Origin: Pseudomonadota bacterium
GTDB taxonomy: Bacteria; Desulfobacterota; Desulfobulbia; Desulfobulbales; CALZHT01
NCBI GenBank assembly: GCA_018823135.1
Contig: JAHJJF010000098.1
Coordinates: 1-58,769, forward strand
Length of the DNA: 58,769 nt
Direction: 5' to 3'
Each line of letters begins with the position of its first letter. The first letter of the stretch is position 1. Shown piece after piece: positions 51,829 through 58,769 of the stretch. The notes beneath the pieces were generated by a model, which was not told the origin of the DNA, did no database searches, and saw nothing but the letters and a program-made list of their open reading frames with translations. The position numbers and the translations under genes are program-made.

Positions 51829-52842
51829 CTAATCCTCTTGAGTCAGGATTCCTGACTCTTCTATCCATTGCACCAGGCGATCCATCCCTTTTTCCGTCGA
51901 TACTGTTGGTTCATATCCCAAATCATTTTTTGCATTATCAATGGAAAACCAGTGAGACTTGGCAAGCTGTTCCGCTAAAAAACGCGTCATAAGCGGCTCG
52001 CCCAGAAAGGGGAAAGTCTTGTACACCCCTTCAAGAATCATCCCACCGAGATATGCCTTTTTGAATGACACTTTTTCTTCCACCTCGAGAATCCCCACTC
52101 TTTTAAAAAGTGAATTAATCCATTCCCATAAATTCAGCGGATTGCCCTGTGAGATGAAATAGGCCCTGCCTGCAGCCGTGGCCTTTGATTCAAGGTTCTC
52201 TGCTGCGAGCAAATGTGCAGTGGCGACATTATCTATGTAGGAAATATCAACAAGATTCCCACCGGAACCGACCTGCTTTAACAATCTGTGGCGACCTCGA
52301 TCAAGGAGCCTGGGGATAAGATTGGTATCGCCCGGCCCCCAGACAAGATGCGGCCTCAACGCAGTGGTGCGAAGCTGATCGGAATTGACCGCAAGCACCA
52401 TCTGCTCGGCAACAACCTTGGTGTGCGCGTAATTGCACAAGAATTTCCGCGCATAGGGAAATGTCTCATCCACGCCGCAAAGGTCAGTGCCGGTGAATAC
52501 AACGCTTGGAGTGCTGGTATAGACAAGTGTTGGTATATTATTCTTCCGGCAGGCGGAAATTACATTACTTGTTCCAATGACATTCGGTGTATAAAACGCA
52601 TCCCAGCTGCCCCAGATTCCAGCCTTGGCCGCAACATGAAACACGGTATCGGCGCCCTTAAAAGCTTTGACCAGAAAATCCCGGTCCCTGATATCCCCTT
52701 GCAGTGTCCGAACCCCCATTTTATTCACTTCAGGATAAGGGTTCCTGCCGATCACAACCGGCTCAATACCTCTTTGGACAAGCTGTTTAACCACGGCAAA
52801 CCCGACAAACCCGCCGCCGCCTGTGACTATTGCTTTTTTCAT
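51829..52842 (-). CDS. oleD: OleD-like NAD(P)-dependent 2-alkyl-3-oxoalkanoate reductase
   Basis: 337 residues from the ATG at 52842. Extended SDR: 'VTGGGGFVGFAV' (about 6-17), 'GDIRD', active-site Y138-x3-K142 in 'NYAHTKVVAEQ', and the 3-beta-HSD-like 'RPHLVWGPGDTNLIPRLLDRG'. OleD reduces the beta-keto acid formed by head-to-head condensation in long-chain olefin synthesis. Its position 63 bases after an OleC-like ligase supports this role over a sterol-type function. OleA and OleB are not in the window. The last codons form a 19-bp palindrome (GAGTCAGGA-A-TCCTGACTC). Confidence 0.78.
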   Translation of the reverse strand: MKKAIVTGGGGFVGFAVVKQLVQRGIEPVVIGRNPYPEVNKMGVRTLQGDIRDRDFLVKAFKGADTVFHVAAKAGIWGSWDAFYTPNVIGTSNVISACRKNNIPTLVYTSTPSVVFTGTDLCGVDETFPYARKFLCNYAHTKVVAEQMVLAVNSDQLRTTALRPHLVWGPGDTNLIPRLLDRGRHRLLKQVGSGGNLVDISYIDNVATAHLLAAENLESKATAAGRAYFISQGNPLNLWEWINSLFKRVGILEVEEKVSFKKAYLGGMILEGVYKTFPFLGEPLMTRFLAEQLAKSHWFSIDNAKNDLGYEPTVSTEKGMDRLVQWIEESGILTQED

Positions 52843-52902
52843 AGTATTAAAACCTACGTTGATCCTTCTCAACCTGTTGAAACGACTTCCCCCTCTCACC
52901 CC

Positions 52903-52925
52903 TCATCACTCATCACTCATCACTA
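52903..52925 (-). repeat. AGTGATG heptamer repeat at the end of oleC
   Basis: Three AGTGATG units on the minus strand. The oleC stop codon (52906-52908) is inside the array. Related to the arrays at 42421-42500 and 44761-44791. Confidence 0.7.
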
Positions 52926-54525
52926 TTTTATCCGCCGCCCACACGGCAAGTTTCTCTCTGAAAATCTTGGCATTATGCCGGATATCAACCGGAAACGACG
53001 GATGAATCAAAAAGTTCCGTATCGGCCGGGTGATGTCGTACTGGTTTGCCAAACCCAGCAGTTCTGTAAAAAATGCCGCCCTGTTTGCTATCTTTTCATG
53101 GGGCTCGACTATCAATACCGGGGTCTGGTTGCCCCACTCACCTACGCCGACCAACGCGGATCGATACACTTGAGGATGGTTGTTAAAAATCGCCTCGCAA
53201 CAGATGGTAAACATCGTTTCTGTTCGGGTGATAACCCGGTGCGCCTTGCGGCCGCAGAACCACAAACGACCTTCATTGTCCATATACCCCGTATCGCCGA
53301 GCCGGTGCCAAAAGGTGTCGCCGTCCCTGATCTTAGCCAAGGCGTTTTCCCTGGGGTTGTTGTCATACTCCCGGGTGACCACTTCCCCTTTGACGACAAT
53401 CTCTCCGATGGAATCAGCAGACAACACCGTATCATCGTCCCAAGCGACAATGGCATCATCTGAAATCGGCAGAATTCGTATGTCGTTTCCCGGCAGAGGT
53501 CTCCCTACGCATGTTCCCTTGCCTTTCATGGTCTGCGGCCAGGTTCCAGATAATATTTCCGATCCGGTCATCGAAACGATGGGCAGGCTCTCGGTTGCAC
53601 CGTAGGGGGTGTGAATCTCCGCATCCGCCGATACAATCCGCTTTACACGTCCAATGAGCTCTCCTGAAACCGGCGCTCCGGCCATAAGAATTTTCTTGAG
53701 GGATGGAAGCCTGATACTATTTTTAATACAATAGCCACTGACCACATTCCAGATTGCCGGAGAACCGAAGGAATAGGTGACGTTGTGTTTTATGATGGTC
53801 CTGATAAATTTTTCAGGATTTACCTGTGCCGGGCGGGCGGGGTTCATATCCGGTATTACAGAGCATGCGCCAAGGGCTGCGGAAAACAACGCAAAAAGCG
53901 GAAATGCCGGCTGGTCGATATCATCAAGAGTAATCCCGTAATAATCCCTGATAAGTCCCAACTGAGCCAGGAAGACCCCGTGTTCATACCGAACTCCCTT
54001 GGGCGGGCCGGTGCTGCCGGTGGTAAAGATTATTGCCGCAAGATCAGTCTTTTCGGAATGTACCGCAGGGAAACTGTGCTCTGCCGGATCAGTAATGCTT
54101 TGAAGTGATTTACCGAATAATCCAAAAGATGACCCCACACAGATATTCAGTTGGACTGTATCGAAATGACGTGGAAAAAATGTCTTGAAAATATGCGCCA
54201 TGGGTATGCCGATAAACACTTGCGGTTTGACCGAACCCACACATCCAAGGAGATTTTTATACCCCATGCCCGGATCAATGAGAATTACCGGGGCGCCAAG
54301 CTTAAACAGCGCAAAAGTAAGGCTGATAAACTCAATGGAAGGCCTGACCATGAGCATCACCCGGTCACCGCGCTTGACACCCTGCACGGCCAAAGCAAAG
54401 GCATACGCCCGGGAAAGACGGTCCAACTCCGCAAAGGTAAAACTCCTGGAACCATGAATCAAGGCAAGCTTGTGAGGATAATCCCTGCTTATTTCCTGTA
54501 GCGGTTGGGCAATGTTATAATTCAT
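52906..54525 (-). CDS. oleC: OleC-like AMP-forming ligase (beta-lactone synthetase family)
   Basis: 539 residues from the ATG at 54525 (AAGGA about 12 bases upstream); the frame extends to 54633 without support. ANL-superfamily motifs: 'IIFTTGSTGPPKG' (P-loop), 'TPYGATESLP', 'HRLGDTGYMDNEGRLWFCGRKAHR'. Unlike typical acyl-CoA ligases the C-terminal lysine region is replaced by 'SFPVDIRHNAKIFREKLAVWA', as in OleC. OleC converts beta-hydroxy acids to beta-lactones in the OleABCD hydrocarbon pathway. Paired with oleD; its stop is within heptamer repeats. Confidence 0.78.
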   Translation of the reverse strand: MNYNIAQPLQEISRDYPHKLALIHGSRSFTFAELDRLSRAYAFALAVQGVKRGDRVMLMVRPSIEFISLTFALFKLGAPVILIDPGMGYKNLLGCVGSVKPQVFIGIPMAHIFKTFFPRHFDTVQLNICVGSSFGLFGKSLQSITDPAEHSFPAVHSEKTDLAAIIFTTGSTGPPKGVRYEHGVFLAQLGLIRDYYGITLDDIDQPAFPLFALFSAALGACSVIPDMNPARPAQVNPEKFIRTIIKHNVTYSFGSPAIWNVVSGYCIKNSIRLPSLKKILMAGAPVSGELIGRVKRIVSADAEIHTPYGATESLPIVSMTGSEILSGTWPQTMKGKGTCVGRPLPGNDIRILPISDDAIVAWDDDTVLSADSIGEIVVKGEVVTREYDNNPRENALAKIRDGDTFWHRLGDTGYMDNEGRLWFCGRKAHRVITRTETMFTICCEAIFNNHPQVYRSALVGVGEWGNQTPVLIVEPHEKIANRAAFFTELLGLANQYDITRPIRNFLIHPSFPVDIRHNAKIFREKLAVWAADKIVMSDE

Positions 54526-54912
54526 TGTGCTTTGCAATCCTTGATGGGCTCTTAGATAAGGAAGAGTAACGAAACTTCGAAAAGCTGCTGTAGCAGAAAT
54601 TCCGCCACATAAAATCAACATGTTAAAAAGCAATAAATCGATAAAATCAGTCTTTTTAAGATTTCATCAATTCTTGTTATAGTAGATTGAACCCGCAGGG
54701 GTCTGGGCATTGAACATAAATAAGCAAAAAAAAGCAACCAGCATGGCGACGGGGAGAACAGAAAACATCCAAAGAAAAACAAAAGAAATGATGCAATCCT
54801 TTGACAGACTGATTGGATTGAATGTATATTTGAAATAAAATTATCACCCTTTTTCAAATCAGCCTTCATGACTGAACGGCGAAAAAACCTACTCATTACA
54901 TAAGGGATCACA
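54526..54912. other. Divergent intergenic region upstream of oleC and the GTPase gene
   Basis: 387 bases, AT-rich. A minus-strand ORF (54615-54911) has a hydrophobic Phe/Leu/Cys-rich translation but no ribosome site or homology I can see. Promoters for both flanking genes are expected here but none stands out. Confidence 0.45.
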
Positions 54913-56274
54913 ATGCCATCGGATCAGTCCCCTGAAACTCTCACAAAAGCGATTGAAAAACATCTAAATAGTAAACTTAAATCATCATTTGCCAAATACG
55001 ACCAGTCCATTGATGACTTAACTACCCCGCTGAAATGGAAGCCTCTGGTCCTGGTTATCGGCAATTTTTCGTCCGGGAAATCCACCTTTATCAACGAACT
55101 TCTCGGCATGGATGTACAGCGCACCGGTCAGTCGCCCACCGACGACAGCTTTACCATCCTGGCCCACCCGGATGACAGCCCCACCAATGAAGACATGCCC
55201 GGGCGGTCGGTGGTTGCCGACAATCGCCTGCCCTTCATGCCGATCCGGGTTTTTGGTGAAAGCCTTCTCTCGCATATCAAACTCAAATGCATTGACTCGC
55301 CGATCCTTAAAAATCTTGCAATTATCGACACACCGGGAATGCTTGATTCGGTTACCGAAAAGGATCGCGGCTACGATTATCTCGGGGTTGTTGGAGAATT
55401 ATCCCGGCTTTCGGACCTTGTCATTCTCATGTTTGACCCACATAAGGCCGGAACCATCAAAGAAACCTATAAAGCTATAAGAAGCACTCTTCCCGGCTCC
55501 ACCGGCGAGGACCGTGTGCTCTATGTTTTAAACCGAATTGATGAATGCGAAAACACCACCGATCTGGTGAAATCCTTCGGCACTCTTTGCTGGAACCTTT
55601 CACAAATGACCGGCAGAAAGGATATCCCTCGTATTTACCTGACATTTTCACCAGGGATGCGGGAGACCCACAAGGATTTTGAGACATATACCAACGAAAG
55701 GGAGGAGCTCAAATCCGCTGTACTGAACGCCCCTAAAATGCGTATTGACCATATATTTGAAGAAGTAGATCGCGGCGTTCGCGAACAAGGCCTTCTGGTT
55801 GAAGCGCTGCAGGCTTTTCAATCAGTTTTTTTCAGTAAAATTCAAAACCTCCTGCAATACGGCTTTCTCGCTGTTATAATCCTTTTCTTTTGCACCGATG
55901 TGCTACTCAATCTTTTCACAGAATTTCCGGAATCAACCCTCATCGCAAATATTTTGAACGGTTCGGTCACACTGGAAAACTTTCTGATCCCAACAATCAG
56001 CTCAGCTCTGGTGATTTTCCTTGTTTCAATTATTATCCGACGCTTTATTTACCCGAAGCATCTGATTACGACAATTCATGACATTGATAATCTCCTGGCC
56101 CTTGAAACATCCTATAAAAAAGACCTCTGGGACCGCGTACGAGGAAGGATTCTTACAATTCTTGATAATACCCCGACGAAACATCTTTTTAAAAATCACC
56201 GCAGCACCCTGAAAAAAATCAAGCGGTTTACAACCAAAGACTTACCAGAATTCTCTAAACGCTTCCGCAGTTGA
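54913..56274 (+). CDS. Dynamin-superfamily (EHD-like) GTPase with C-terminal membrane helices
   Basis: 453 residues. G1 'GNFSSGKST' (50-58), a G2-region Thr in 'TDDSFT', G3 'DTPG' (139-142), G4 'NRID' (207-210). After the GTPase domain come a helical segment and two membrane helices (about 316-336 and 360-380, 'FLAVIILFFCTDVLLNLF', 'SSALVIFLVSIIIRRF'), then a basic tail. This resembles bacterial dynamin-like or EHD proteins that remodel membranes. AAGGGATCACA precedes the ATG. The next gene (peptide deformylase) begins at or shortly after the stop. Confidence 0.82.
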   Translation: MPSDQSPETLTKAIEKHLNSKLKSSFAKYDQSIDDLTTPLKWKPLVLVIGNFSSGKSTFINELLGMDVQRTGQSPTDDSFTILAHPDDSPTNEDMPGRSVVADNRLPFMPIRVFGESLLSHIKLKCIDSPILKNLAIIDTPGMLDSVTEKDRGYDYLGVVGELSRLSDLVILMFDPHKAGTIKETYKAIRSTLPGSTGEDRVLYVLNRIDECENTTDLVKSFGTLCWNLSQMTGRKDIPRIYLTFSPGMRETHKDFETYTNEREELKSAVLNAPKMRIDHIFEEVDRGVREQGLLVEALQAFQSVFFSKIQNLLQYGFLAVIILFFCTDVLLNLFTEFPESTLIANILNGSVTLENFLIPTISSALVIFLVSIIIRRFIYPKHLITTIHDIDNLLALETSYKKDLWDRVRGRILTILDNTPTKHLFKNHRSTLKKIKRFTTKDLPEFSKRFRS

Positions 56275-56327
56275 TTGTCGCTTTTTTTTGCCAGGGAAGA
56301 AATGTTATACCCTATGGGGAAAAGACA

Positions 56328-56900
56328 TTGCGGACCAGAAGGAATCTAATTAAATTCGGTATACTAAGCGCTGTTGCAGCAACGAGTAGCCTTGCCTTTC
56401 TCAGGCTCTATCAAAAAAAATATAAGGTTCGAGAAATCCTCCATTACCCCGCCCCTCTCCTTCGAAATAAATCCGACCCGGTAGAAATTATCGACAAAAA
56501 TACCATTGTGTTAAGTCAGGAAATGCTTGCCACTCTCAAGTACCGAAATCTTATTGATTTCTTCACAAAAGCAACCCTGCACAAAGGAATTTCAGCCCCT
56601 CAGGTTGGAGTGTCAAAAAGGCTGTGCATCTGTATTATTGAGGGAAGATTTCACGTCCTGATCAACCCTGAAATCATTGATAAACAGGGCAATTTTCATT
56701 CCATGGAAAACTGTATGTCATTACCCGAACACGGATCACTATATATCACCCGATCCAATTACATTAAAGTCAAATATAAAAGCCTTGAGAATAATGAAAT
56801 GATACTGGAACTGCGCAATAAAAACACCGCCCTCGTGGAACATGAAATTGATCACTTAAACGGCATTCTCTATATTGACCATCACAGTTTTTCATGCTGA
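56328..56900 (+). CDS. Peptide deformylase-like protein with N-terminal membrane anchor
   Basis: About 191 residues, starting from a TTG at 56328 (GGGGAAAAGACA upstream) that yields 'MRTRRNLIKFGILSAVAATSSLAF'; a TTG at 56271 overlapping the GTPase stop is the alternative. The leader has twin-arginine-like RR and a hydrophobic helix, unusual for a deformylase. All three PDF motifs are recognisable: 'GISAPQVGV' (GxGLAAxQ), 'ENCMSLPEHG' (EGCLS with the metal Cys) and 'VEHEIDHLNGIL' (HExxDH). It removes formyl groups from N-terminal Met in its classical form. Why it is exported or anchored is unknown. It lies 122 bases upstream of the selenopeptide gene. Confidence 0.8.
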   Translation: MRTRRNLIKFGILSAVAATSSLAFLRLYQKKYKVREILHYPAPLLRNKSDPVEIIDKNTIVLSQEMLATLKYRNLIDFFTKATLHKGISAPQVGVSKRLCICIIEGRFHVLINPEIIDKQGNFHSMENCMSLPEHGSLYITRSNYIKVKYKSLENNEMILELRNKNTALVEHEIDHLNGILYIDHHSFSC

Positions 56901-56943
56901 AAAAATATTCTGCTCAGAATGAGAATTCGGCTAATATTTATTA

Positions 56944-56973
56944 TTGAAACTCACTGTTAAAAACTGATAGCAT
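56944..56973 (+). promoter_or_regulatory. Candidate sigma-70 promoter of the selenopeptide gene
   Basis: TTGAAA (56944-56949), an 18-base spacer and TAGCAT (56968-56973); the ATG at 57023 follows about 45 nt after the predicted start, behind a consensus AGGAGGT. Confidence 0.4.
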
Positions 56974-57022
56974 ACAAAAGTTTCCTGCATTTTTTTATTA
57001 AATCTATATTAGGAGGTAATTA

Positions 57023-57373
57023 ATGGAGAAAAAATATCTTAAACAGGTTCTGACCGGCTTGAGCGTCGCAAGCCTTGTTGCCGGGATAGGAATATTGCCT
57101 TCACCGGCAATCGGTGCCAGCGGCTGAGGCAGTGGCTGCGGCGGAAAGCGAAAGAGTGCAGGTAGCACTCAACAAATGGAAATTGAGGCCCAGGAGCAAA
57201 TTGAAGAAGGTGGTGTAGCTCCCGGGTATGACCAGGAAGTACAAGAAGATGAAGCAGCTCCCGGTTATGACCAGGAATTACAAGAAGGTGAAGAAGTTCT
57301 CGGCAACGAACAAGAAATAGAAGAAAATGAAGAACTCCCAGAGGACTCTGAGAGAGACGATCAGAAAGAGTAA
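57023..57373 (+). CDS. sbtA: Selenocysteine-containing RiPP-like precursor (SbtA type)
   Basis: 116 codons when the TGA at 57125-57127 is read as Sec35. A consensus AGGAGGT lies 5 bases before the ATG at 57023. The first 34 residues form a leader-like hydrophobic stretch ('KKYLKQVLTGLSVASLVAG', 'LPSPAIGASG'). The core reads SGUGSGCGGKRKS with U for the TGA codon. The tail is very acidic with two imperfect 'APGYDQE' repeats. Reading on through the TGA keeps the same frame with a coherent acidic protein of 81 more residues. A SECIS-like hairpin follows at 57154-57170. As I recall, SbtA-type thio(seleno)oxazole precursors from Geobacter have such a leader and a U/C-G-S-C-G core modified by a radical-SAM protein SbtM. 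No SbtM is in this window. Confidence 0.72.
57125..57127 (+). other. In-frame TGA, putative selenocysteine codon
   Basis: Codon 35 of the sbtA-like gene. A conventional stop here would leave a 34-residue peptide ending in 'AIGASG' and an unexplained in-frame acidic ORF behind it. Confidence 0.7.
57154..57170 (+). promoter_or_regulatory. Bacterial SECIS-like hairpin
   Basis: GAGTGC-AGGTA-GCACTC: a perfect 6-bp stem whose loop presents AGGT, like the AGGUCU loop of the E. coli fdhF SECIS. The loop GG is 33-34 nt after the TGA, near the far end of the usual distance for bacterial SECIS elements. Confidence 0.62.
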
Positions 57374-57392
57374 CTTCAATAGAGTATTAAAG

Positions 57393-57429
57393 AAAAGGGC
57401 GGGAGCCATATGAAGGAACCCGCCCTTTT
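57393..57429. terminator. Bidirectional rho-independent terminator
   Basis: AAAAGGGCGGG and CCCGCCCTTTT form an 11-bp stem around a 15-nt loop, with A and T runs on both sides, between the convergent sbtA-like and rubrerythrin genes. Confidence 0.9.
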
Positions 57430-57467
57430 GCCTGCATAAAATCGTTTAGCTTGTAATCCCGTAGGAA

Positions 57468-57962
57468 TCAATCCACTTTATAAAAGGCATTGGCGTTGGC
57501 GCCGCAGACAGGGCAACGAGCCGGCGCTTCATTTTCATGGGTATGACCGCATACGGTGCAGACGTAATAATCGCATTCCTCCATGTTTTCCAGATTATCC
57601 ATGGCATTCTGATAGAGTTTGGCATGGGTTTGCTCCACGTCATTGGCATACTTAAAGGTGCGGACAGCTGATTTATTGCCCTCCTCTTCGGCGGTCTTGA
57701 TCATATCCGGATACATATTCATAAATTCATGGGTTTCACCGGCAACTGCTTCCTTGAGATTTTCCATGGTTGAGCCGATTCCTTTTAAAGCTTTGAGATG
57801 TGCGTGGGCATGGATGGTTTCAGCCTCGGCCGCTGCCCGAAACAACTTGGCAGCCTGGGTATGCCCCTCTTTGTCGGCCTGTTTTGCAAAGGCAAGATAT
57901 TTCCTGTTTGCCTGTGATTCTCCGGCAAATGCCTCCTTGAGATTATTTTCCGTTTTGCTCAT
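57468..57962 (-). CDS. rbr: Rubrerythrin
   Basis: 164 residues. Di-iron four-helix bundle (about 5-130) with the ligands in 'AFAGESQANRKYLAFA' and 'AAAEAETIHAHAH' (ExxH), then 'VAGETHEFMNMYPDM' and 'DVEQTHAKLY'. A C-terminal rubredoxin-like domain has 'CTVCGHT' and 'CPVCGA'. It reduces hydrogen peroxide in the cytosol of anaerobes using electrons from rubredoxin. Order of the cluster on the minus strand: desulforedoxin-like protein, rubredoxin, rubrerythrin. The 220-base gap to rubredoxin shows no other gene and could hold a separate promoter. Confidence 0.95.
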   Translation of the reverse strand: MSKTENNLKEAFAGESQANRKYLAFAKQADKEGHTQAAKLFRAAAEAETIHAHAHLKALKGIGSTMENLKEAVAGETHEFMNMYPDMIKTAEEEGNKSAVRTFKYANDVEQTHAKLYQNAMDNLENMEECDYYVCTVCGHTHENEAPARCPVCGANANAFYKVD

Positions 57963-58182
57963 GGGTTCTCTCCTTCATTCTTTGTGCCCCTTGGAAACAG
58001 ACACTGATTAAAACCGTCAATTTTGTCGGTCTGGTAGATAAGCGGGTGTATCGAGCCTTGGAAATGCGCGAGTTTTAGTCGTCGGCTGCTTTGCAAGCTG
58101 ACTGACGCGTATTCCTTTTTGGCTTATTGAAATCATTTAGGGGCGATAAGTCAGATTTGGACTTTTTTCAACATCAATAAAT

Positions 58183-58338
58183 TCAGATTTTTTCAAAATA
58201 TTCTTTTTCAGCACCGCATTTTGGACAGACCCAGTTATCCGGCAGGTCTTCAAAAGAGGTTCCCGGTGCAATACCGTTTTCATAATCACCTTCAGCAGGG
58301 TCATAAACATATCCGCAGGGGCATTCGTATTTATCCAT
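58183..58338 (-). CDS. Rubredoxin with shortened first metal knuckle (CxCG)
   Basis: 51 residues, found by reading the minus strand from the ATG at 58338 (GGAGG 9 bases upstream). The classic rubredoxin body is present ('[11 protein letters not shown]', '[22 protein letters not shown]'), with the second pair C38-x2-C41 intact. The first pair is C6-P-C8, one residue shorter than the normal CxxCG. This either is a tolerated variant of the Fe(Cys)4 site or a one-codon deletion; I could not decide between them. It should donate electrons to the rubrerythrin downstream. Too short for many gene finders. Confidence 0.85.
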   Translation of the reverse strand: MDKYECPCGYVYDPAEGDYENGIAPGTSFEDLPDNWVCPKCGAEKEYFEKI

Positions 58339-58370
58339 TTTTCATTTCCTCCAGAATTATTGTTTTCTGT

Positions 58371-58697
58371 TTAATCCATTGTTTCCATAATTCGTCCGCA
58401 ACAGAGTGGATATTCCTGGCCGGATTTAATATTCATGTACTTATTGCAGATTGCGCAATAGACCGTACAATCAGTCACCACCTCCACTGACGACCACTCT
58501 GTTTTGCCTCCCGGCAGGCCTTCAATGACAAATCTTGCAAGGTTTTCCTTAGTTGGGACAAATTCACCGATGGGATTAAGACGTTTATTGTCTTTGACAC
58601 AGTCTACGATTATCCTCCATAAAACTTCAAGGGAAGATGTCTCCTGTGCATTTTCAGGGCGCAACTCAACAACATTTCGATCGACATTAATTTTCAT
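58371..58697 (-). CDS. Unknown protein with desulforedoxin-like C-terminal metal site
   Basis: 108 residues from the ATG at 58697 (GGAGGCTGGT upstream); a TTG four codons earlier is possible. I do not recognise the N-terminal 75 residues. The C-terminus has 'YCAICNKYMN' and 'YPLCCGRIM', i.e. CxxC-x13-CC-G-x2-M, the pattern of desulforedoxin and the N-terminal domain of desulfoferrodoxin. An Fe(Cys)4 centre is likely. It is the first gene of a peroxide-defence cluster, 32 bases before rubredoxin, behind a Fur/PerR-type box. A redox partner or sensor role is inferred. Confidence 0.65.
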   Translation of the reverse strand: MKINVDRNVVELRPENAQETSSLEVLWRIIVDCVKDNKRLNPIGEFVPTKENLARFVIEGLPGGKTEWSSVEVVTDCTVYCAICNKYMNIKSGQEYPLCCGRIMETMD

Positions 58698-58713
58698 ACC
58701 AGCCTCCAATTAT

Positions 58714-58728
58714 TAATAATAATTATTA
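58714..58728. promoter_or_regulatory. 7-1-7 Fur/PerR-family operator
   Basis: TAATAAT-A-ATTATTA, a perfect 7-1-7 inverted repeat of the Fur/PerR class, 16 bases before the first ATG of the cluster. With rubrerythrin and rubredoxin downstream, PerR is the likelier binder. Confidence 0.65.
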
Positions 58729-58769
58729 CTAATAATAAAATAACAACCGGTATTGTCAAGATAAAAATA

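Noticed and set aside
1..58769. tRNA, rRNA and CRISPR arrays
   Set aside because: No T-arm-like GGTTCGAATCC context, no rRNA-like stretches and no spaced direct repeats of 25-40 bases were noticed on either strand; a dedicated scan was not possible.

Overview
The window looks like the chromosome of a deltaproteobacterial anaerobe (Desulfobacterota, most like the Desulfobulbales). This rests on gene content, not on a database match: futalosine-route menaquinone genes, a porin plus multiheme lipoprotein electron conduit, a rubrerythrin/rubredoxin/desulforedoxin-like cluster, PEP-CTERM proteins, sigma-54 regulation and apparent selenocysteine use.

1-2126: the 3' end of a PBP4-type peptidase, Hsp33 and an exported OB-fold protein. 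2127-16171 is an envelope and stress region, mostly on the minus strand. It holds two ice-binding-like (DUF3494) proteins, one a lipoprotein and one PEP-CTERM; a second PEP-CTERM protein; BON proteins; an OmpA/DUF4398 lipoprotein; tiny membrane proteins (DUF3185 twice, lmo0937 family); and a complete Mla-like lipid transport operon (permease, ATPase, MCE protein, lipoprotein). A PAP2 phosphatase, a DUF3943 outer-membrane protein and an ISL3 transposase remnant complete it.

16446-23773: signalling genes. These are a monooxygenase-like small protein, a CheB-CheR-PAS fusion, a histidine kinase interrupted by one in-frame TGA, and a PAS-PAS-AAA-Fis sigma-54 activator. Two sigma-54 promoters (16764-16779, 21537-21552), each with a CCTCAA dyad about 110-140 bp upstream, suggest a small local regulon.

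24247-39482: two unrecognised proteins, then a porin / 5-heme / about 22-heme conduit (28928-32958), then three paralogous membrane proteins with C-terminal TPRs that resemble TMTC-type O-glycosyltransferases. 39809-43297: gnd, zwf and pgl, the oxidative pentose phosphate branch, separated by repeat DNA.

43701-51029: minus-strand menaquinone operon in the order TetR regulator, mqnE, mqnC, deaminase, mqnA, ubiE, ubiX and UbiA-type prenyltransferase, with a perfect palindromic operator next to the regulator's start codon. Then come a PilZ protein, oleD and oleC, a dynamin-like GTPase and a membrane-anchored peptide deformylase.

57023-57373 is a short gene with an in-frame TGA that ordinary gene calling would miss. 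The TGA lies in a Gly/Ser/Cys-rich core and is followed by a SECIS-like hairpin; it is probably a selenocysteine-containing RiPP precursor of the SbtA type. The window ends with a peroxide-defence cluster (desulforedoxin-like protein, rubredoxin, rubrerythrin) behind a 7-1-7 Fur/PerR-type box.

Intergenic DNA is rich in foldback and tandem repeats, several of which supply the stop codons of adjacent genes.
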